From Acidobacteriota bacterium (lineage in GTDB: Bacteria; Acidobacteriota; Terriglobia; Terriglobales; Acidobacteriaceae): a stretch of DNA of 8,747 nt. Position numbers and translations under genes: made by a program. Location: assembly GCA_003225615.1 (NCBI GenBank), contig QIAS01000043.1:1-8747 (forward strand). Reading direction: 5' to 3'. The notes beneath the pieces were generated by a model. It was not told the DNA's origin. It saw nothing but the letters and a program-made list of their open reading frames with translations, and made no database searches. Of this stretch, positions 1-6,136 are shown one piece after another (within the stretch, counting starts at the first letter, position 1; every line of letters begins with the position of its first letter).

Positions 1-1006
1 TTCCGCTCGCCGCCGCAGTGATCGCCATTTCCGCCTGGCACATCCCTGAAACGCGCAGCTCCACTTCCGGCCACATAGATTGGTTCGGAGCCCTGCTCGT
101 CACCTTCGGCCTGGGCGGTTTAGTCACCGGCTTCATCGAATCCGCCAGCCTTGGTTGGAAGCATCCGCTTATCCTCGGCAGTTTGCTGATCGGCGCCGCC
201 TGCCTGATCGCTTTCATCTTTGTCGAGGCCAAAGAAACTTCCCCAATGCTTCCCCTGAAACTGTTTGCCTCACCCACGTTCACAGGTGCCAACCTGCTCA
301 CGCTTTTTCTCTACGCCGCGATTGGGATCTTCTTTTTCCTCTTTCCTCTAAATCTGATCCAGGTCCAGTCCTACTCCGCCACCGCCGCCGGCGCCGCCAT
401 GCTGCCCCTGATTCTGCTGATGTTCACACTTTCCCGCTGGTCAGGAGGACTGGTTGCGCGTTACGGCCCAAGACTGCCATTAATCATCGGTCCGCTCATC
501 GCAGCTGCAGGTTTTGCTCTATTCGCCATCCCGTCGGCAGGAGGCGGCTATTGGAAGAGTTTTTTCCCGGCTATCGTAGTTCTCGGCTTCGGTATGGCAG
601 TAACGGTAGGCCGCTCACCACGGTCGTGATGAATTCCGCCGGCCAGGATCGCGCCGGAACCGCTTCCGGCATCAACAACGCAGTCGCGCGTGTCGCCGGC
701 GTCCTTGCTATTGCAGTCCTGGCCACAGTGATGCTGAGCGCCTTCGGTTACAAGTTAAATGAGGACTTGGCAAAGCGATCCCTTCCCTCCGGCGTGGTGC
801 ACGAGATCCAGTCACAAAAAATCAAACTCGCAGGTCTTGACGTGCCCTCCCGTCTCGACCCAGAAACAAAGGCGGCGATCACTCAATCGGTTCGTAATGC
901 CTTTGTCTTCGGATTCCGCCTCGTCATGCTAACCTGCGCGGCTCTCTCGATAGCCAGCGCCGCAGTTGCATGGCGCCTGATTCCCAACCGCACTCCTGGC
1001 GATTGA
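1..1006 (+). pseudogene. DHA2-type MFS exporter, C-terminal half, frameshifted
   Basis: This is the C-terminal half of a 14-helix drug:H+ antiporter of the major facilitator superfamily (EmrB/QacA type), an inner-membrane exporter; its substrate cannot be read from sequence. The frame is open from the window edge, so the gene starts upstream. The first residues (PLAAAVIAI, then the PETR-like loop) match the end of TM6. Eight further hydrophobic segments follow, fitting TM7-14. Translation runs in one frame to the stop at 627-629, but from 611 the expected continuation ([20 protein letters not shown], a typical DHA2 stretch before TM13) lies in the next frame and runs to the TGA at 1004-1006. 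One base is missing around 609-611: GTA-G?G-CCG would restore V-A-P-L. The product would therefore lose TM13-14 and probably be inactive, unless this is a sequencing error. Family call is confident; the pseudogene status is less so. Confidence 0.8.
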
Positions 1007-1134
1007 AAGGGCGAGTGAATTATTAGAGGCGGCTCGGAAACACGGTTAAACGCATGGGGAGTAGGAAGTCCGAGACGCGTACAATTTGTCAACATTCGCC
1101 ATTCACCGAACCGGGCGCATTACTGGAATTTATG

Positions 1135-1163
1135 TTGTCGAACAGTTAGGTGAAGTGTATGAT
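1135..1163 (+). promoter_or_regulatory. Candidate sigma70 promoter for the secreted paralogue pair
   Basis: A -35-like TTGTCG (1135-1140, 4 of 6 consensus bases) is followed after exactly 17 bases by TATGAT (1158-1163, 5 of 6). Transcription would start near 1170, giving a leader of about 90 bases before the ATG at 1260. It lies in the 253-base gap between the exporter remnant and the secreted genes. In the rest of that gap (1007-1134 and 1164-1259) I see no gene or other structure. The call rests on motif match and spacing only. Confidence 0.42.
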
Positions 1164-1259
1164 TCGCGCTTATAAGAGCAAGCACCAAGGGTAGCTCACA
1201 CTAATCGGTCGGGACTATTTACGCTTGTAGATTGAAAATTTCTTGCGAGAGCAAATCAC

Positions 1260-1955
1260 ATGTCCAAATGCATAACTTACGACAAACTGCAATTGACTTT
1301 ACTCCTTGGGCTGTTAGTGTTGGTGCCGCTCGCCTACGGACAGGAAACCAAAACGCTGTTGCAGATACAACGTTTGAGGGCAGAGCTGGAGACTGAATCG
1401 AATTCAATGTCGATTGGTAGGAACGCGTACGATTCGGGTTTTAAAGGCGAGCAGGGGCTGGACGTGCAGCGATATCCTAACTCCGCGACCTGTCTGCTTG
1501 TGTATCAGGATGGCCGGTTTGTCATCGAGAAAAGGGAAGAGCATACTCTGGGCAAACCTAAAGCTAAATCGGCGGAGGGAGTCTTGGCGGCAGATGATCT
1601 TCAACATCTAAAGGCAATTCTGGACGAACAAGCACTGGAGAAGATCACCATGCCCAAAGCACTCGAGCTTCCCGCTGATGCCCAGGCGCTCAAGGAAGCC
1701 GAGCGCTTGGACGTGCAAGTCAGCCGCGCCGCAATGTTACAACAATTCACTTTCATGAAAGAACGGGTCAAGACAGGAGTATCTAGATCTGTATCTTCCT
1801 CATCTGCCTTGAGCGGAATGGATACTCTCCTGGATAATGGAGCGCCCTACAAGAAAACGGTTGCCCCACTCCTGAAATGGTTTGATGAGTTGGCAAAAAA
1901 GAACAAATTGAAGGAGTCGAAGCCGCAGTACTGCCAGGCAATGAGCGGCCAGTAG
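1260..1955 (+). CDS. Secreted protein of unknown function, paralogue A
   Basis: This 231-residue protein belongs to no family I recognise. Residues 1-28 look like a Sec signal peptide: a lysine-containing start, a hydrophobic core LTLLLGLLVLVPL and an AYG/Q cleavage-like end, so the mature protein should be exported. The mature part is hydrophilic. Residues 78-90 (CLLVYQDGRFVIE) and 197-225 (YKKTVAPLLKWF to the last Cys) align with the next gene's product, showing that the two are paralogues. The two cysteines C78 and C225 are conserved between them and could form a disulfide outside the cytoplasm. Residues 172-192 form a Ser-rich insert absent from the paralogue. A weak GAGAG lies 8 bases before the ATG at 1260. 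The next gene starts 26 bases after the stop, so co-transcription is likely. No function is proposed. Confidence 0.75.
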   Translation: MSKCITYDKLQLTLLLGLLVLVPLAYGQETKTLLQIQRLRAELETESNSMSIGRNAYDSGFKGEQGLDVQRYPNSATCLLVYQDGRFVIEKREEHTLGKPKAKSAEGVLAADDLQHLKAILDEQALEKITMPKALELPADAQALKEAERLDVQVSRAAMLQQFTFMKERVKTGVSRSVSSSSALSGMDTLLDNGAPYKKTVAPLLKWFDELAKKNKLKESKPQYCQAMSGQ

Positions 1956-1981
1956 GCCGATAGCTTCGCAATCGCACCGCC

Positions 1982-2530
1982 ATGACATCGCCGATGACAA
2001 TTCTTTCTGTTGTGCTGGGAATCGGCCTATTGGCCAACGCCGGCCCGAATGAAGCCGCCAAGGCACCCGCTCTGCGCCTTCTGCTCTCCGAGGTGCAGCC
2101 GGGTTCGATGGCCAGCGAGCACTACTGCATGTTGGTGTTTGACAATCACCGTTTCCACGCTGAAAGAGCCCATCGCACAAGGGGCAAGGACCAGGAACGC
2201 AAAGTCTATGAAGGACAACTCTCCGACACCGACTGGAACGCGCTTTCTGAAATCATTGACACTAAGCAATTCCGCGAACTCCGCGTGCCGCCCACTCCGC
2301 CGGCATTAGTCGTCCATGATTCACATCCCTACACCATCAGTGTCGCGCGCCCGAGTGGATTCCAGAATATGGAGTTCCTGACCAAAGAGAGCCTCAAGCC
2401 CTACGAATCCCAGGTGAAACCTCTGCTGCAATGGTGGAAGTCATCGCGCGGCATACGCATGCCTGAGTCGGAAGCACCCCCCGATAGCAGGTGCGCTCTC
2501 ACCGACCCCAATGCCGTCTTCAACAACTGA
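1982..2530 (+). CDS. Secreted protein of unknown function, paralogue B
   Basis: This 182-residue protein is a shorter paralogue of the preceding gene's product and is not a family I know. Residues 1-27 contain a hydrophobic stretch (MTILSVVLGIGLLANA) consistent with a signal peptide, though it lacks the usual N-terminal positive charge. Shared features are C49-MLVFDNHRF, a Gly-Lys at 68-69, a GQLSDTDWNALSEIID segment (78-93) matching GVLAADDLQHLKAILD in paralogue A, QVKPLLQWW (144-152) matching VAPLLKWF, a following PES/KES, and a final Cys (C171). The ATG at 1982 is the earliest possible start because an in-frame TAG lies at 1961-1963; a second ATG at 1994 is an alternative. No Shine-Dalgarno sequence is visible before either, so translation may depend on coupling to the upstream gene 26 bases away. 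Confidence 0.75.
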   Translation: MTSPMTILSVVLGIGLLANAGPNEAAKAPALRLLLSEVQPGSMASEHYCMLVFDNHRFHAERAHRTRGKDQERKVYEGQLSDTDWNALSEIIDTKQFRELRVPPTPPALVVHDSHPYTISVARPSGFQNMEFLTKESLKPYESQVKPLLQWWKSSRGIRMPESEAPPDSRCALTDPNAVFNN

Positions 2531-2601
2531 ACTGCTCTTAGCCAAACGCCTCAAATGCTCCCAACAGAACCGCGGTTGATAGAAATGAAACGGTGTTTCC
2601 G

Positions 2602-3195
2602 ATGAAAATTCTATTCGTGATTTGCTTGATCCTCCTAGCGATCTCCACCTTGTTCGCGCAAGAGAAGCCCACAACGAGCCCGACGGTTGCGTCAATTCTC
2701 GATCAGCAACTCAGTTTCGCGGAAAATGATTTCCTTGCCGCTGCCGAGGTCATGCCGGAAGAAAAGTATTCCTTCGCGCCTTCTTCCGGCGAATTCAAGG
2801 ACGTGCGCAGCTTCGCCTTGCAGGTAAGACATGTCGCGTTTGCCAACCACGTTTTTTTTGGCACGATCTTAGGCGAGAAACCGCCCGCCCCCGGGCCGAC
2901 GGCAAGCAGCAGAAATGGTCCTGACTCCATAAAGACCAAGGCCCAAATCCTCGAGTATCTCCGCGAGTCATTTGCTATGGGACATCGCGCCATCGCGACC
3001 ATTACACCGGACAATCTCATCACTGTTATTGAGAATGCACCTGTGTCTCGCTTCAACACCCGGCTCGCCCTCGCAAGCCATGCTTGTTCGCACGCCTACG
3101 ACCATTACGGCCAAATGGTCGAGTATCTGCGAATGAACCGGATCGTACCCCCGGCCACCAGCGCGCAGCCGACTAACTCCACCAGTAAGCGCTAA
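2602..3195 (+). CDS. Secreted DinB-superfamily four-helix protein
   Basis: This is a 197-residue DinB-fold protein with a clear signal peptide (residues 1-20, MKILFVICLILLAI to the LFA/Q cleavage-like site), so it should act outside the cytoplasm. The DinB/YfiT fold normally binds a metal with three histidines. Candidates here are H77 in QVRHVAF and H164 and H168 in HAYDHYGQ, an HxxxH pair followed by the MVEYLRMN helix typical of this group. Despite the name, this family has no shown link to DNA damage; DinB-fold enzymes include thiol-dependent transferases, but the substrate here is unknown. I chose ATG 2602 because it opens directly into the signal peptide; an in-frame GTG at 2593 would add three residues. 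No strong ribosome-binding site is seen. The gene is 71 bases downstream of paralogue B. Its stop codon lies inside a heptad repeat tract. Confidence 0.85.
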   Translation: MKILFVICLILLAISTLFAQEKPTTSPTVASILDQQLSFAENDFLAAAEVMPEEKYSFAPSSGEFKDVRSFALQVRHVAFANHVFFGTILGEKPPAPGPTASSRNGPDSIKTKAQILEYLRESFAMGHRAIATITPDNLITVIENAPVSRFNTRLALASHACSHAYDHYGQMVEYLRMNRIVPPATSAQPTNSTSKR

Positions 3196-3209
3196 TCGCT
3201 AAGCGCTAA
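3182..3209. repeat. Heptad repeat tract overlapping the DinB-like stop codon
   Basis: Four consecutive 7-base units, CCAGTAA, GCGCTAA, TCGCTAA and GCGCTAA, run without interruption. The second unit contains the TAA stop (3193-3195), so the last codons of the DinB-like gene (AGT AAG CGC TAA) are themselves part of the tract. The units end in TAA, so the tract provides further stop codons. It resembles in period, though not in sequence, the tracts at 4844-4919 and 8584-8639. It is short, so chance or simple slippage cannot be excluded for this copy alone. Confidence 0.55.
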
Positions 3210-3250
3210 ATTGCGGGCGCCCGACGTTAGGCCGGCTACCCCTAAAAACG

Positions 3251-3345
3251 CAGGACATGGGCGGGTCGCCCACTTCCGCGGCAGCGAAGCTCAGTTGCAC
3301 ATCGGACCGTAAATGGGTGCCCCATGTCTCGGGTTTTTGCGAGAC
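3251..3345. repeat. REP-like inverted-repeat element, copy 1
   Basis: This intergenic stretch holds nested inverted repeats. TGGGCG (3258-3263) pairs with CGCCCA (3267-3272) over a 3-base loop. GACATGGG (3254-3261) is the exact reverse complement of CCCATGTC (3321-3328). GTCTCG (3326-3331) pairs with CGAGAC (3340-3345) around a T-rich loop, an alternative that overlaps the previous pairing. CCCCATGTCTCG (3320-3331) and GCGAGAC (3339-3345) recur at 4747-4758 and 4767-4773, which is why I treat both as copies of a dispersed element. It lies between two convergent genes (DinB-like and ArsR). No transposase is present. A transcription-terminating role is possible, but there is no T-tract after the stem. 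Confidence 0.5.
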
Positions 3346-3419
3346 TGCAGTACCCCGAATCAAATCCAGACCTGATATTACCCCTCGCTGCGCAATCCCA
3401 ATTTCCTTTGCACGTATAC

Positions 3420-3740
3420 TCAGTGGCCGCGCATGGACACTCGCCGGGATGACGAACTCTTCCCACCACGCGCCATCCGGGACAGGGCGCGTGTGTATTC
3501 CTTAATCGTATTCCGCAAAGCGCTGCTGTACACAAATTGTCCGCTGCGATGGCATTCGATCAGCCCCGCTTCTTGCAGAATTTTCAGGTGGTGAGAAACC
3601 GTAGCCGGCGTAATCCCTCTCAGCTCCACAATCTCCCCACAGTTCATCTCTGCCTTGCCGGAAATCGCCTCAAAGATCATGAGACGGGTTTCATCCGCCA
3701 GTGCTTTTGATATTTTTTCAACCTGCGATCGATCCATCAT
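3420..3740 (-). CDS. ArsR-family winged-helix transcriptional repressor
   Basis: This 106-residue protein is a compact ArsR/SmtB-type DNA-binding dimer. Residues 5-27 (KISKALADETRLMIFEAIS) are the typical opening helices. Residues 34-60 form the helix-turn-helix, with the recognition helix TPATVSHHLKILQEAGLIE (44-62), followed by the wing RSGQFVYSS. The metal-sensing motif ELCVCDL of arsenic and cadmium sensors is absent; only C34 and C63 are present, so metal sensing is not supported and the signal is unknown. Two adjacent ATGs exist (codons 3740-3738 and 3737-3735); a GGA upstream is better spaced for the second. It diverges from an SDR oxidoreductase gene 189 bases away, and the palindrome at 3829-3846 is its likely operator, so it probably represses both that gene and itself. 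The C-terminal tail (RGGKSSSSRR) is basic and probably disordered. Confidence 0.92.
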   Translation of the reverse strand: MMDRSQVEKISKALADETRLMIFEAISGKAEMNCGEIVELRGITPATVSHHLKILQEAGLIECHRSGQFVYSSALRNTIKEYTRALSRMARGGKSSSSRRVSMRGH

Positions 3741-3828
3741 GTTTCCGCCAGTCTATCGAAATCTCCGGACTTCCGCCCGGAGTACGCCTCGGGTCGCCGG
3801 GAACAATAAAAACTCCTGAAACCTTTCA

Positions 3829-3846
3829 TTTAGATAATCATCTAAA
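3829..3846. promoter_or_regulatory. Perfect palindrome, probable ArsR operator
   Basis: TTTAGATAATCATCTAAA consists of the perfect arms TTTAGAT and ATCTAAA around the 4-base spacer AATC. It lies almost at the middle of the 189-base region between the divergent ArsR and SDR genes, 83 bases from the SDR start and 88 from the repressor start. AT-rich palindromes of this size are typical sites for ArsR-family dimers. That this ArsR protein binds it is inferred from position and symmetry. Confidence 0.65.
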
Positions 3847-3862
3847 CGTCAAAATAGTTCAA
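3834..3862 (-). promoter_or_regulatory. Candidate promoter of the ArsR gene, overlapping the operator
   Basis: On the minus strand TTGAAC (3862-3857, 4 of 6 bases) is followed after 17 bases by GATTAT (3839-3834, 4 of 6). The -10 box lies inside the palindrome, so a bound repressor would block it, which fits autoregulation. Both boxes are imperfect. I found no convincing counterpart on the plus strand for the SDR gene. Confidence 0.28.
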
Positions 3863-3914
3863 GCGGCGGGCGGCAAGCCTGGTCCACTGAACGCATTGCG
3901 GGTAAATTCATCCC

Positions 3915-3922
3915 GGAGGAGG
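3915..3922 (+). promoter_or_regulatory. Strong Shine-Dalgarno of the SDR gene
   Basis: GGAGGAGG ends 7 bases before the ATG at 3930; its GGAGGA core ends 9 bases before. It is the strongest ribosome-binding site in the window and fixes the start of the SDR gene. Confidence 0.8.
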
Positions 3923-3929
3923 CACAAAA

Positions 3930-4682
3930 ATGAAAAGGCTTGAAGGAAAAGTAGCGGTGATCACGGGCGGCAACAGCGGTATCGGTCTGGCGGCGGCGCA
4001 ACGACTGCAGGAAGAAGGCGCCCGCGTAGCCATCACGGGCCGTAATGGCAAGACCCTGGCAGACGCCGTAAACACCATTGGCAACGGCGTGCTCGCTGTG
4101 CAGGCCGATGTCGCTAGCCCCGCGGAACTCGACAAGCTCTACGCCACCGTTTCCCAAAAACTCGGCAAAATCGACGTGCTCTTTGTCAATGCAGGCATCT
4201 ACAAGTTTGTCCCGCTGACGGCTACCACCGAAGACTTATACGACGAACTCTTCAATATCAATGCCAAGGGCGCTTACTTCACCATTCAGAAGGCGCTCCC
4301 ATTCCTCAATGATGGCGCCTCCATTATCCTGAACACCTCCGTGGCAGACGAGAAGGGAATAGTCAACGGTTCCGTCTATGCCGCAACCAAGGCTGCCCTC
4401 CGCTCGTTCACACGCTCCATCGCCGCCGAACTCGTCGGCCGCGGCATTCGCGTGAACGCTGTCAGTCCCGGACCGATCGACACACCCGCTGGTTTTGAGC
4501 GCAGCGGATTATCCAAGGACGCGCTGGATGAGTTCGCAAAATATGTCATCAGCCAGGTACCCATGAAACGCTTTGGCCAACCCGACGAAGTCGCCGGAGC
4601 GGTTGCCTTTCTGGCCTCCTCCGACGCCTCATTTATGACCGGCGCGGAGATTCCCGTAGATGGCGGCTTGGGTCAGATCTAA
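3930..4682 (+). CDS. Classical SDR-family oxidoreductase
   Basis: This 250-residue protein has the full length and all hallmarks of a classical short-chain dehydrogenase/reductase, a cytoplasmic NAD(P)(H)-dependent enzyme with a Rossmann fold. Visible motifs are the cofactor glycine-rich TGGNSGIG (12-19), the adenine-contacting D60 in ADV, NAG (87-89), the structural N111 in NIN, catalytic S137 with Y150 and K154 (YAATK), and PGPIDT (180-185). R38 after the second strand suggests a preference for NADP(H). The C-terminal MTGAEIPVDGGLGQI is standard. The substrate cannot be deduced; SDRs of this kind act on alcohols, sugars or ketoacyl groups. It is divergent from the ArsR gene and probably repressed by it, which suggests an inducible role, for example against a reactive compound. 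The following gene is convergent, so the SDR gene is probably transcribed alone. Confidence 0.93.
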   Translation: MKRLEGKVAVITGGNSGIGLAAAQRLQEEGARVAITGRNGKTLADAVNTIGNGVLAVQADVASPAELDKLYATVSQKLGKIDVLFVNAGIYKFVPLTATTEDLYDELFNINAKGAYFTIQKALPFLNDGASIILNTSVADEKGIVNGSVYAATKAALRSFTRSIAAELVGRGIRVNAVSPGPIDTPAGFERSGLSKDALDEFAKYVISQVPMKRFGQPDEVAGAVAFLASSDASFMTGAEIPVDGGLGQI

Positions 4683-4746
4683 CGTATAGGAGTGCCGAGT
4701 GGATGGTCCCATCTGCTCGCCGAGCTAGTCTGCATCATGATAGTCG

Positions 4747-4790
4747 CCCCATGTCTCGCGCTCTACGCGAGACGTGGGTGCGGCGCCGCA
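4747..4790. repeat. REP-like hairpin, copy 2, with adjoining palindrome
   Basis: CCCATGTCTCGCG (4748-4760) and CGCGAGACGTGGG (4766-4778) form a 13-bp stem with one G-T wobble around the loop CTCTA. Directly next to it is the perfect 12-base palindrome TGCGGCGCCGCA (4779-4790). CCCCATGTCTCG (4747-4758) and GCGAGAC (4767-4773) repeat sequence of the element at 3251-3345. It lies between the convergent SDR and GGDEF genes and could terminate transcription from either side as a structured RNA, but no T-tract follows, so intrinsic termination is unproven. Confidence 0.6.
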
Positions 4791-4843
4791 AATCTCGGAT
4801 TTTCATCTGCAATACCTGCCATTGAAGCGAGCAGAAAACTCAG

Positions 4844-4919
<76 letters not shown>

Positions 4920-4964
4920 CTACTTCATCACTCCCCGCTGAGCAATCCCAATATTGTCCCGAGT
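4920..4964 (-). other. Remnant of the original GGDEF C-terminus, now out of frame
   Basis: In the frame next to the annotated one, minus-strand codons 4964-4920 read TRDNIGIAQRGVMK and then TAG. This matches the usual ending of such GGDEF proteins (ADE, MY..K helix, then GRN or TRDN). It shows that the present end of the gene is derived. Only 5 bases (4965-4969) separate ADE from this remnant where about 24 are expected, so about 19 bases appear to be deleted. The expected length comes from general knowledge of the family, not from an alignment. Confidence 0.7.
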
Positions 4965-5953
4965 TGTGTCTCGTCCGCCTGGCGGATTACGTCGTGCGGG
5001 GTCTTGGCATCATGCGGGTAAGTAGCCACTCCAATGCTGGCTCGAACGTTCAGATTCAATCCTTCTTCCTGGCAGAACATGCTGGCCCGCAGTTGGTCGC
5101 GCAAACGCTTGGCTACGGTCAGCGCGGCATCTTTTCCGGTCTGCGGTAGCAACACGACAAACTCATCTCCACCATAACGGAACGCGTAATCAATCAATCG
5201 CAACTGCGCTTTTATCAGATAGCCGATCTCCGCCAGCAACTTGCTTCCAATCAGGTGACCATGAGTGTCATTCACCTGCTTGAAGTGATCAAGGTCGATG
5301 AACAAAACCGTAAATTCATAATTGAACCGCGACGAGCGATAAACCTCGGTCTCCAGAACCTTGTAAAGATGCCGAGCGTTATATAGCCCGGTGCAATCGT
5401 CGGTAATGGTCAGTTCCTGAATCTTCTCGACGGATCTGGCGTTCTCAATGGCAATGGCAGCGTAGTCAGAAAGCGAATGCAGGAAAAACATCTCCTGTTC
5501 GCTGAAGTTCTCCATGTGGACGTTAACTAGTTGAATAACGCCGAGCACCCGGTGCTTGGAGCGCAATGGGACACATATAATGGACCGGGTTTCCCACTTA
5601 GTCATCTCGTCGATCCGTTTGGCGAAGCGCGGGTCGGTATAAACGTCCGGAACAATCAGTTGCTCCCCGTGCTTGGCGACCCACCCCGCAATCCCCTCTC
5701 CAACCTTAAGTCTCACATTCTTAAGGGCTTCGGCTGCGTCGCCTACGGCAATGGCAAAATAAAGTTCCTGGTGCTCCTCATCCACCATCAGCAGCGACCA
5801 GGTATCAGGACGGAAGTATTCCGCCATCTTTTCCATGATGGTTTGCAGGATCGAATCCAGGTCGAGCATGGAGGTGAGGGCCTTGGCCACATCATGGAAG
5901 ATGTTAACCTCTTGAATCTGCCGTTTGCGGTCGGCGTCGGTAGCCTCAGGCAT
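4928..5953 (-). CDS. GAF-GGDEF diguanylate cyclase with altered C-terminus
   Basis: This 341-residue protein combines a GAF sensor domain (about residues 25-172) with a GGDEF domain (about 180 to the end), and should make cyclic di-GMP from two GTP in the cytoplasm. Seen in the GGDEF part are FIDLDHFKQVND (218-229, metal-binding D220), intact GGDEF (261-265) and the inhibitory I-site R252-L-I-D255 five residues before it, so product inhibition is expected. No membrane segment is present. The GAF ligand is unknown. I start at ATG 5953, which has GAGG 9 bases upstream and a promoter at 6020-5991; an upstream ATG at 6052 would add 33 residues and place the promoter inside the gene. The last helix is abnormal: after ADE the usual MY..K helix is missing and the reading frame is shifted, ending TQLGTILGLLSGE. 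Activity may be impaired. Confidence 0.88.
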   Translation of the reverse strand: MPEATDADRKRQIQEVNIFHDVAKALTSMLDLDSILQTIMEKMAEYFRPDTWSLLMVDEEHQELYFAIAVGDAAEALKNVRLKVGEGIAGWVAKHGEQLIVPDVYTDPRFAKRIDEMTKWETRSIICVPLRSKHRVLGVIQLVNVHMENFSEQEMFFLHSLSDYAAIAIENARSVEKIQELTITDDCTGLYNARHLYKVLETEVYRSSRFNYEFTVLFIDLDHFKQVNDTHGHLIGSKLLAEIGYLIKAQLRLIDYAFRYGGDEFVVLLPQTGKDAALTVAKRLRDQLRASMFCQEEGLNLNVRASIGVATYPHDAKTPHDVIRQADETQLGTILGLLSGE

Positions 5954-5960
5954 GCCCAAA

Positions 5961-5966
5961 ATCCTC
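5961..5966 (-). promoter_or_regulatory. Shine-Dalgarno fixing the GGDEF start
   Basis: On the minus strand GAGGAT lies before the ATG at 5953, with GAGG 9 bases away. No comparable site precedes the in-frame ATG at 6052, so this decides in favour of the shorter protein. Confidence 0.6.
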
Positions 5967-5990
5967 GGTTTTCGGGAAGGAATTGCTCGA

Positions 5991-6020
5991 ATTATATGCG
6001 CCGTCTGGAAACGGCGGCAA
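5991..6020 (-). promoter_or_regulatory. Sigma70 promoter of the GGDEF gene
   Basis: On the minus strand TTGCCG (6020-6015, 4 of 6) is followed after 18 bases by a perfect TATAAT (5996-5991). Transcription would begin near 5984, leaving a leader of about 30 bases that contains the Shine-Dalgarno before the ATG at 5953. The remaining intergenic part toward the RodZ-like gene (6021-6136) is AT-rich at its end (6121-6132) but shows no clear promoter for that gene. Confidence 0.6.
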
Positions 6021-6136
6021 CCAACCTTGGTAACCCGTACCCCCGAAGCCACGTGGAGCGCAATCCAACCTTTAGGGACCCCGTCTGCGAATTTTCATGG
6101 CAGGAATGCACCGGACCTAACATATATTTATAGGTT

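Noticed and set aside
80..610. Open frame overlapping the exporter in frame 2, upstream of the frameshift
   Set aside because: Its translation is Arg/Pro-rich with no family features, while the overlapping frame encodes clear MFS helices. Only the part after 611 in this frame is real exporter sequence.
1159..1194. Eleven-codon open frame in the leader before paralogue A
   Set aside because: It starts within the -10 box of the proposed promoter, so it would lie upstream of the transcript; there is no ribosome-binding site.
2568..2577. Perfect 10-base palindrome AACCGCGGTT before the DinB-like gene
   Set aside because: Palindromes of this length are common by chance in several kilobases; it has no second copy and no flanking symmetry.
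3214..3223. CGGGCGCCCG as a terminator after the DinB-like gene
   Set aside because: It has no loop and no T-tract, so it would not form an intrinsic terminator.
3420..3740. Metal-sensing role for the ArsR protein
   Set aside because: The ELCVCDL-type cysteine motif is missing, and there is no arsenic or metal resistance gene nearby.
5954..6052. N-terminal extension of the GGDEF protein to the ATG at 6052
   Set aside because: The added residues resemble no domain, lack a ribosome-binding site and overlap a good promoter with a perfect TATAAT.
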